From contig VZRR01011463.1 of the NCBI GenBank assembly GCA_013398015.1, positions 1,058,651-1,122,650 of the forward strand: a stretch of 64,000 bases of DNA, written 5' to 3'. Below the pieces are notes generated by a model that saw nothing but the letters and a program-made list of their open reading frames with translations, was not told where the DNA came from and did not search any database. The DNA is from Oreocharis arfaki (taxonomy: Eukaryota > Chordata > Aves > Passeriformes > Paramythiidae). Below are positions 57,301 through 64,000 of this stretch, in pieces. The first letter of the stretch is position 1; each line of letters begins with the position of its first letter. Position numbers and translations under genes: made by a program.

Positions 57301-60300
57301 GCTCAGTACGAATACAGTTTTTCTCTGGAAGAAGTTGTGGCTTTTGATCTGTAGGAATTTTAAGTACAGGTCTTTTGTATTCCTTCAGCCTTCTGAAGCA
57401 CAAGAAAGCTCCCCAGTCTCCAGCTTCTTCCTTTGCCCTATCTTGGAGTCTTCAATGTCCCTTTTTGGGTAGTTAAAGGGAGACTCCAGCCTACATCTCT
57501 GTGATAAATTCTTGCTATGGCTCAATAGTTTGAAGTGGTCTTCAACTAGGAGACACATCCATGGCAAACTTCTTTCAACCTCAGCTGGCAAGCATGCAGT
57601 GCTTGTTCTGACCTCTGACTGGGCTGTAGGAGTTGGGATTAGTGGTCACAACCACTGCAGTCTCAGCTTCCTAACTCAGATTTTTGTAATAATTTTCAGA
57701 GTTAAATGTGAAAAGACCACTACAATTATATCTTACTGGTTCTCTGTGGTACACCTAGAAAGTTATCATTAAGAAATAAGACAACTAAATCCTGAAATTT
57801 CTCTTTGACTTGTGTACTACTAAGGAGAACTTAACGCCGCAAAAATGCAATGTTTATCAATTAATTGGTCTCATTTTGTTTTCTCCACACCAGACCCAGC
57901 ACCATTCCTGCTTTTTAGCCATGGAAATGCCATCTTTAGAATTGACACTGAAGGGACCAATCATGAAAGATTGGTTGCTGATACTGGCCCATCGACACTT
58001 ATGGATTTTCATTATATAGAAGAGAAAGTGTATTGGGTAGACTCTGAAAGGCGACTGCTTCAAAGAATTCACCTAAATGGCACAAAACGAGAGGTAGAGT
58101 AATCAGTTCTTTGGAATTCTCCAAGTTCATGGGTGTAAACCCCTCTGCGAAAATTCCTCTGTGGAGAAATTGTACCCACCTGCTCCTTGGGTACAATTCT
58201 GCCTTTACTGTTCATTGATTGGCACTTTTCTTTTGCTGTTGTAATAGCTCTGATCCTGAGTCCAGGCTGTTTTACTGGCATGCACATTCAGTATATACAG
58301 TATTTTCTGTGGACCAAGTGAAGGGGAGTGAAAAATGAAGACGAGGAAATTCAAACAAACTAAGGCTTTGTAGACATTAATGTTTTTATCAGTTAAAGAT
58401 TAATCTCTGGCATTACAACTTGGCCTTCAAGATTATTGTAACACAGGCTGACACAAATGTTATGAGAAGAATGTGCTCGAAATCCTACTAATTTTTTCTC
58501 AAACCTTTTATTGGTTTCTATGGTTGCATAAATGCTTTTAGCACTTCATTCTTTGTTCAGAAAAAGCTGTGCAGTTCATTGCATCTAGCTGATTAAAAAA
58601 GGCAGACAGGCTGTTTTGGCTGAACTTTATTGCCGTGAGAGCGTTCTTTTGTTTGAGAGAGATTGCCAGGATCGTTTACCTATGTGGAGTTCTCACTGAT
58701 GCATTTTCACTGATTTTAAAGGTTTAGGGTCCAGTAACAGTGTGTGAGGAGGCTTCCATCTGTAACAGTACAGGCCTGGGTGCTTCACAGTGTGTCAAAT
58801 GCAAGAAGTTGTAGCTAAATATTAATTAAAAAATTTATTTAGAAGTGTATTTCTTGTGCAGAACAGTTTCTCCTTTTGCAGGGAGTCACTCTGTTCAGAG
58901 GGGATATGTGTAAGTATAAAGACCAAATTAAAATGATGAAAGAAAAAGAAAGAGAAATAGCGACAGGTCTGAAAAAAAAATGAAGCAGGCGAAGGAATGA
59001 ACTGGAAAGTTTCAATTGGATATTCTCTTCCCTGTAACGAAAGCCAAGTTTAGAGCAGTCGTTAGGATTCCTCCTGTCAACTCTTCTTTTCTTGTTTACA
59101 GAGACTATGTTACATAGACAAAGGTATTTCAGGATTTGCTATTGACTGGATAAATCAAGACATTCTCTGGGCTAACAGACAGAAAGGAACCATAGAAGCA
59201 ACAGACATGAATGGGAAAAAACGCCGAGTTCTTCTAAGAGCTGTTGGTCGTCCCACAAGGATTACCATCGATGCTGAACAAAGGTAATTTTAAATGGGTT
59301 AGTAATTTCATTGAAATGGACTCCAAATATGTAAAGTACTATGATTGTGGTTTTATGGAATCACAGAAATGGGTTAGAAGAGACCATAAAAATCTTCCAG
59401 TTTCAACCCACCCACCACAGGCAGGGACACCTTCCACTAGACCAGGTTGCACGAAATCCAATCTGACCTGTCTTGAACAATTCCAGGGCTGGGACTTCGC
59501 TGGGCAGCCTATTCCAGCACTTCAGTACCCTCACAGTAAAGAATTTCTTCCTAATATTCATTCTAAACCTACCCTCTTTCAGCAAAGTTTTTGGGTAGGA
59601 AAACAGTATCGGAGAAGCAAAGGGAATGATGCCTACAAGTGCTGGGAGTCACTTGTGCTCCAGACCTGGCACCCTTAGAGCATAAATTGGTATGTTTCCT
59701 GAAAAAAAGTCTAAACTGACAGTCTGCTGCTGTTTCCCTTGTTTCTGTATCAGTGTCTCCAAATATTGGTTCTGAATCCACTGTTGCTGCTTAGCATCAC
59801 TGGTAGTTCGTCCTTCATAAAGATGCTCCTTTCAGCTTCAAGCCATTTACCTTGAGAACCATGCTCACATAAGAGTCCTGGCTTCTCATGGGTGACCCAT
59901 ATGAATCATCACAGTGGTCTCTCTATGCTAATTTCTCCTTACACAAAAACCTCTTGCATTAAAGTCACAAAAAAAGAAGCTTGAGCAGACTTTGAAATGC
60001 TTCTGTTTTGTTTAGCAAGAGCATGTCTTTGCTGCCACTTTTGATTTACATTAAAGCTGCTCTGTGATGAGTGAAGCTATTTTAATATTAAGGCTCATGT
60101 GTCCTTTCCTAGTAAATTTGTACATAAACTGATCTTCTGATGATAATAGTATAGCTGATATTCTCTGGAGTCTTGCCATCTCAGTGGGATTTATGGCCCG
60201 GACATTAGCCTGTGCATTTTTTTCCCCTGATTTTCTTTTCAATGTAGCTTTTATCAGTCTTGGAGACATTCACAAGTCCTCAGACCCACTCTCAAATGCC

Positions 60301-63300
60301 ATTGAAACAGGTTACAGATGGCATTGTAGGGATGTATTTGCTAAATGCATGTGAAAGTTTGGGAAGACTCGAGTGTAGGCATCCACCTAAGTGTGATTCA
60401 CCGTGCGTAAGAGCTGTACTCATTTACTTTGAGCAAGGCCACTAAGCCACTAAAAAACTGTAAAGAAACTAGACTCCAAGAAGTCTAACATATTTTTTAT
60501 GCCCTAATTTTTATGGCAATTTGCCTGTACAAAAACCCTTGAGGGCTCTGTTTTTAATGTGAAGTAAATAAAAACTCCTAGTATGTTTACATGCATAGGC
60601 ATAAACACGGGGTAAATCTGACATTAACATTGTCTTTCTCCAGACAAGTGTAACTCTGAAGTAATGAAGGTCGATGTGATACCCTAATAATAGAGTTTTT
60701 CTCAAAGTATGTGCCTGGATATTAGCAGTGATACGATTTTTTTTAGAAGTAATAATGTAACTATTGCAATAGATAAATTTAAATTTTTAATTGTATTTAG
60801 AAATGACAAAAAAAATTACAATTAAGTCTGAAGAAAAATAGAAGGAAAATACAGTAAAGGCTGGCAATTACTCAAGGCGGTATCTAATCTTAATTTTTCT
60901 TCTGTCTTTCTGCTCATATCATATTTTATCCCTACAATGGTTTGCAAAACCTGGGCATAGACACTATAACTTCCTTTGTTTCTTAGTTTCCTTATATGTT
61001 AAAAGTTAATCCTCACATTTGTCCAAAGTTTGAGAGTAGTGACATTTCCTACATAACAAGTACCAGAGAAAGTCAAGCAAATATTGATAACTCTTTAAAA
61101 ATGAAGAATAAAATTGGGCTGTCCTTCTGGAAATGTGTTTTTGCCTGTATGCTAATACCCATGATTACTGTAGACTGTGTAGCAGTGAGGAAAAGCTGTG
61201 AGGCAGAGGCTGAGTCTTTCTACTGGTTTAGTATAGTCCCTTGCCAGTTATATCTAAGGCATTTGGGGCCTTTAACAAATTATTAACTTAATCCAGAAAA
61301 GGTGACTTTATGCTACAGTGTCTTGTATATATAAATCCTGAAATTTTGTGGTGACAGGTCATAACAATGATTCTTCTTGGAATTTTTTTTCCGTAAGTAA
61401 CCCAAGGAAAGAACTAAACCCAAACATTGACAAATAAAATACACATGAATTAGAGATAACTCACTATTTTGGAAGAACAGCTCTTTCTCTTAATCGCATC
61501 AGTAAATCTGGGTTCTGATCCATGAATAACTTGACATAAAAATAGCTTCAGTGCATAGCTGGTTTGAGTATAGGAGCTGTGTTTTGACTGTCTTAATTTA
61601 ATAACAGCATAGTCTGCCTGCTGTAACCAGCAGGAAGATAGAAATGAGAACAATAATAAAAATGCTGTTTCTAGGTCCAGCACTTAAGTGGTGTGCTCAA
61701 TTAGAAATTCTGGAGGTAGATTCCTTCCCAAAGGCAGAGGGCAATGCAGATCTGCCTCAAAGACTTGCCTTTCCTCAAGTTTGCAGGAGCTCTCCGTAGA
61801 TTTGAGGAGTTGTTCCGGTTTTCTTGTCTGACTGCAGAGCTGAACAAAGCAGAGAGACAGACAATAGTGCTTTGTGGTTAAGCTGGGCTGATTCCTGCTT
61901 GACCTACTTGAGGGAAATTGCTAGTACCTCTAATTATACTGGATTTTAGTACCTCCAGCAGTACTTGTAGTTCTAGTACCATACTGAGACGTTTTGCATA
62001 CAGGAGCAACTAAAGAACTGAATAAAGAGTGTGTAGCTGTGACGTGATTTTGCAAGTGTGGGGTTTGTTTGTTGTGGGTTGTTTTGTTTTGTTTTGTTTT
62101 GTGTTTCAAACATGCCTCTCTTGCCTGCAGGCTGTTATTTGTATCTTCAGACGGTGCAGTTTCCAGCATACACCGAGTGTCCCTCAGTGGAAGCGATATG
62201 ATCAATATTTTAAAAACCACAGAAAAAATAAAGGCTATCTCACTAGATTTGGTTGACACGAGGCTCTACTGGATCCAACACGACCACGGAAAAGAGATTT
62301 CCCGTATTGGATCATGTGACTATGACGGTGGAGCTGTTCGTTTCCTCAGAAATTCTGTCCGGTGAGTTTTCCTCAGCTTGCCAGAAATAAAACACTCATT
62401 TCAGGGATGCAGTCAAGCTGTCTTCCTCCTTCTCCCTTTTATTGGGTCAGTTCACAACATGAGGAGTATAAAGTGTAATGCGAATGGCCTGTGACTCTAA
62501 AGATAGCATTAATGATAGGAACACGGAAAAATATCACCGTTGCAAGGATAATACTGCCACTCAGCACTCTCCATCTTCCAAGCTTTTAGAACATGATAAC
62601 TAATTAATTGTTATAAATCCTCTCTGAGTGTTTATTAGTGGCCTTTTTCTGCAGATAGAGGAGCCAAAAGGAGAGATTAAATGATTTATCCAAGGTCACA
62701 GTGGGTGAGCTCAGGTGTCTGAGCTGTGCTCAAGAGACTGAACTCCATCCTCATCTAAGCCTGTTGTTCTCCTTAGCTGCTGGGTGGGGAGGCTTGGCCC
62801 TGTGCTCAGGCCATCCAAGAAGCATCAGATGTGGTGAAAACTGTGCTGTGCAAGAGAATTGTTCCCCAGTGCCAGGGCTAAGCACGGCTGAGGGGCCTCT
62901 TAGACCCATGTGCTTTTGGTCTTCATGCTGTGCAGGGGTACAGGTGCCCAGTGGTGGTCATGGGGTAAGTGAGGGGATCAGGAAAATGTTGTCACTGAAG
63001 TGTCTTTCAGTATGGTTGGGTCACCATGTGCAGAAAAGGGATTTCCAACAGCAAACTGTAAAAAACTACATGGGTTTGCTGATTTAAGTATGTGGCGCAC
63101 CATTTGCATATGATGAACAAAAAGATGGCTTCTCCCTGCATTTCCAGCAGTCACACTGGATTTTTCCTTACTTTTTTCCCTTTCTCCCTCGAGCTGGTTG
63201 TTGTTCACTGGGGCATTAATCCTTTAGCCTGGATGATCTGGATTCTCAGTTTTCCACCTGGATTATATACTGGAAAGTGGAAGACAAAAACACCATTTTC

Positions 63301-64000
63301 AGTATTTTTTCTGCTTTCTCTCTTATTTAAAACTTGGCCCTTTTGTGATTCCTGCTAGCTGCTATAGCTGACCAGTGAATGGAAACTACATTCCTGAGAT
63401 AGAAGAAGCAACTGAAAACGGGTTTTAGGAATGCCCTACTCCTACCACTCCATTTCCACCTTGACTTACTCAGACAGTCAGAATTGTCAGAGCAGGCACT
63501 CAGTACTGGGAAATGGTGGAACTTATCTGACCGACATACTTCAACAAACCAAGTTTCCATTTTGGTTGCTGTGTTCACCCGAAGCAGGGTGACGCCTTTC
63601 AGTTAAGTCAGTCCTCAACAATATATCATTAAACCTGTGAAAAACGCAGGTTATCCATTTTGTGTCTATTTCTTGCAAATTTGCAGAATTGTGAGTGCTG
63701 AATTATTTTGGGAATGTCTCTGCACCTCTTCGATTCTCATATATAGAAGATAATACAGTGTGTGTGTATATATACATATATATATATAAAACAATACAAA
63801 GAAAGGTTATTTTCAGTGAACCTGACGGAACTAGGCACTCAGAAGATGTTTGAGAGAGTAAATATATAGGGATCAGGTAATGTAGCATTTTGCTATCTTC
63901 TCTTGTTTTAGACATCAGTTGCTTGGTATGTCTCTCTTTGCTGAGCACCTGTACTACTCAGACTTGAAGTCCGGCAGGATATGGAGAGCCAACAAATATA
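45246..64000 (+). CDS. EGF: EGF, pro-epidermal growth factor precursor (5' part, cut by window end)
   Basis: Six coding exons are visible: 45246-45372, 54375-54506, 57894-58093, 59102-59283, 62131-62361 and 63912 to the window end, giving about 320 residues. All junctions are GT-AG and the phases agree (1, 1, 0, 2, 2). Pro-EGF is a type I membrane precursor whose juxtamembrane EGF domain is released to activate EGFR; that domain lies beyond this window. Visible are a signal peptide (MFLFLVAFLPVVFKIGFVSL), a calcium-binding EGF-like domain (residues 43-86), and most of the first YWTD beta-propeller, starting DPAPFLLFSHGNAIFRIDTE, with VYWVD, ILWAN, RLYWIQ and LYYSD blade motifs. The propeller matches mammalian EGF closely (DFHY, LLQR, NG, then SCDYDGG). 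The ATG has A at -3. The EGF-like exon 2 has no counterpart in mammalian EGF as I recall it. Confidence 0.97.
46764..47010. promoter_or_regulatory. Candidate conserved noncoding element in EGF intron 1
   Basis: An AT-rich, non-repetitive block with clustered motifs: CCAATTAAGAG, TGTTTAATGAGTCA, and TTTTGCATATTGATGCATAT with octamer-like TGCATAT repeats at 46951-46970. This composition is typical of conserved enhancers, but conservation itself cannot be seen here. Confidence 0.25.
49357..49383. repeat. 27-bp palindrome with two CAGCTG E-boxes
   Basis: Two perfect 13-bp arms (CACATTCAGCTGG and its complement) around a single T at 49370. Each arm carries CAGCTG, a bHLH E-box core, at 49363-49368 and 49372-49377. 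It lies in EGF intron 1 and could form a cruciform or a paired E-box site. Confidence 0.95.
50924..51020. repeat. T/G-rich low-complexity tract
   Basis: Poly-T, GTTTT, TTGATTGG and TTTGG repeats ending in a run of about 18 Ts. The overlapping minus-strand frame of 162 codons is an artefact of this composition. Confidence 0.85.
51770..52160 (-). mobile_element. Old CR1 LINE fragment, reverse orientation
   Basis: The plus strand keeps complemented CR1 landmarks in the expected order: TTTAATTTTCTCATAGAAAGGC, then a block like AACAGCATGCCAATATAGTC, then TGACCACTGCCATATAGAGA and CTCACTGTCATTA. Divergence is high, so this is an ancient copy and the ends are approximate. Confidence 0.6.
54128..54202. 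repeat. A/C-rich low-complexity tract
   Basis: AAACC and AACCC-type irregular repeats shortly before EGF exon 2, the complement type of the T/G tracts. Confidence 0.55.
54375..54506 (+). CDS. EGF: EGF coding exon 2: calcium-binding EGF-like domain
   Basis: 132 nt, phase 1 at both ends, encoding residues 43-87. It is a complete calcium-binding EGF-like module: DIDEC start, six cysteines, and CINVPGSFICSC, which fits the C-x-N-x4-F-x-C-x-C hydroxylation/calcium consensus. It lies between the signal-peptide exon and the propeller. In human and mouse EGF, as I recall them, the signal-peptide exon joins the propeller directly, with no such domain. Confidence 0.93.
54507..57893 (+). other. EGF: EGF intron 2
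   Basis: A 3.39-kb GT-AG intron, GTAAGG to TCTCCACACCAG. I see no confident repeat or exon. The frames near 57230-57770 have no recognisable homology. Confidence 0.88.
57894..58093 (+). CDS. EGF: EGF coding exon 3
   Basis: Encodes residues 87-153, the start of the first YWTD propeller: PAPFLLFSHGNAIFRIDTEG, then MDFHYIEEKVYWVDSERRLL. It enters in phase 1 and leaves in phase 0 at GAG/GTAGAG. Confidence 0.97.
58094..59101 (+). other. EGF: EGF intron 3
   Basis: A 1.0-kb GT-AG intron with acceptor CTTGTTTACAG. It contains a perfect hairpin at 58168-58198 and purine-rich patches near 58930-58985. Confidence 0.9.
58168..58198. repeat. Perfect 11-bp inverted repeat with 9-nt loop
   Basis: Arms AATTGTACCCA (58168-58178) and TGGGTACAATT (58188-58198), 75 bases after the EGF exon 3 donor. 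Confidence 0.9.
59102..59283 (+). CDS. EGF: EGF coding exon 4
   Basis: Encodes residues 154-214, blades 1-3 of the propeller: ISGFAIDWINQDILWANRQK, then ATDMNGKKRRVLL. The donor follows AG in phase 2. Confidence 0.97.
59358..59590 (-). mobile_element. CR1 LINE fragment, 3' portion, reverse orientation
   Basis: Starts with GAATCACAGAAATGGGTTAG, the complement of the CR1 3' terminus, then a GGCAGGGACACCTTCCACTA block, then TCACAGTAAAGAATTTCTTC. The minus-strand translation gives FRMNIRKKFFTVRVLKCWNR, the conserved CR1 ORF2 C-terminal block. It is 5'-truncated at about 59590 and looks less decayed than the other copies. Confidence 0.95.
62061..62105. repeat. (GTTTT)n tract before EGF exon 5
   Basis: GTTTGTTT repeats followed by four GTTTT units, ending about 25 bases before the exon 5 acceptor. 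It overlaps the region where the branch point and polypyrimidine tract would lie. Confidence 0.85.
62131..62361 (+). CDS. EGF: EGF coding exon 5
   Basis: Encodes residues 214-291: LLFVSSDGAVSSIHRVSLSG, TTEKIKAISLDLVDTRLYWI and SCDYDGGAVRFL. It corresponds to the mammalian SCDYDGGSV exon. It enters and leaves in phase 2. Confidence 0.97.
62500..62740 (+). mobile_element. MIR/CORE-SINE-like relic
   Basis: The segment has a TGATAACTAATTAATTGTTA region, then GCAGATAGAGGAGCCAAAAG, then GAGATTAAATGATTTATCCA followed by AGGTCACAGTGGG. This tracks the MIR order: TTAATCC, then CAGATGAGGAAACTGAGGC, then GTTAAGTGACTTGCCCAAGG and TCACA. Such SINEs are old and occur in amniotes generally. Ends are approximate, and an L2/CR1-type tail is an alternative source. 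Confidence 0.5.
63758..63788. repeat. (TG)n(TA)n microsatellite
   Basis: Compound dinucleotide repeat in EGF intron 5, about 125 bases before exon 6. Confidence 0.9.
63912..64000 (+). CDS. EGF: EGF coding exon 6, partial (window end)
   Basis: Begins after TTGTTTTAG and continues the frame with HQLLGMSLFAEHLYYSDLKS and a region ending in IWRANK, matching the mammalian block with ALS/AMSLFGDRIFYS and IWIANK. The exon runs off the window. Confidence 0.95.

Larger units (their letters stand above)
59284..62130 (+). other. EGF: EGF intron 4
   Basis: A 2.85-kb GT-AG intron, acceptor TTGCCTGCAG. It holds a CR1 fragment (59358-59590) starting 75 bases after the donor and a (GTTTT)n tract at 62061-62105 just before the acceptor. 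Confidence 0.9.
62362..63911 (+). other. EGF: EGF intron 5
   Basis: A 1.55-kb GT-AG intron, GTGAGT to TCTTGTTTTAG. It carries a MIR/CORE-SINE-like relic at about 62500-62740 and a (TG)n(TA)n microsatellite at 63758-63788. Confidence 0.9.

Noticed and set aside
59244..59678. 144-codon plus-strand reading frame overlapping EGF exon 4 and its downstream intron
   Set aside because: It is out of frame with exon 4 and consists mostly of antisense CR1 sequence.
1..64000. CRISPR arrays, operons, prokaryotic defence systems, tRNA or rRNA genes, intact retroviruses
   Set aside because: None is seen. All real genes here are spliced vertebrate genes, and repeats are LINE or SINE relics and simple sequence.

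Overview
The window is vertebrate nuclear DNA, almost certainly from a bird. Three multi-exon genes lie head to tail on the plus strand: RRH (peropsin), LRIT3 and the 5' part of EGF. This is the same order as on human chromosome 4q25. The avian call rests on several truncated CR1 LINE fragments with bird-type 3' ends, on the absence of Alu/B1-like or L1 material, and on many interrupted T/G-rich (TTTGG/GTTTT) tracts. I cannot name the species; the T/G tracts would suit a passerine, but that is a guess.

Layout. 1-2191 is upstream DNA with no recognisable coding sequence; by synteny the 3' flank of GAR1 may lie here or just outside. 2192-13586 holds RRH, with seven coding exons, all GT-AG introns and consistent phases, giving 342 aa with the retinal-binding lysine at residue 284. 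After only about 1.4 kb, 14979-26997 holds LRIT3, with four coding exons giving 654 aa: signal peptide, leucine-rich repeats, Ig domain, fibronectin III domain and one membrane span. An 18.2-kb stretch without supported genes follows (26998-45244). EGF starts at 45246, and six coding exons are visible before the window ends inside exon 6. They encode the signal peptide, a calcium-binding EGF-like domain and most of the first YWTD beta-propeller of the pro-EGF precursor.

How the genes relate. RRH is a retinal-pigment-epithelium opsin and LRIT3 is a photoreceptor/ON-bipolar synapse protein, so the first two form a compact eye-expressed pair. EGF is a growth-factor precursor with no known functional tie to them. 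Nothing prokaryotic or viral is present: no operons, CRISPR arrays or intact proviruses. Most other open reading frames here are chance or repeat-derived.

The most interesting point is an exon (54375-54506) that adds a complete N-terminal calcium-binding EGF-like domain to pro-EGF. Mammalian pro-EGF lacks it: there the signal-peptide exon joins directly to the first propeller exon. Other points are a 27-bp palindrome carrying two CAGCTG E-boxes in EGF intron 1, a MIR/CORE-SINE-like relic in EGF intron 5, a candidate conserved noncoding block in EGF intron 1 and several perfect short hairpins. All coordinates were worked out by hand from splice consensus and reading-frame continuity. Comparisons with human or mouse proteins are from memory.
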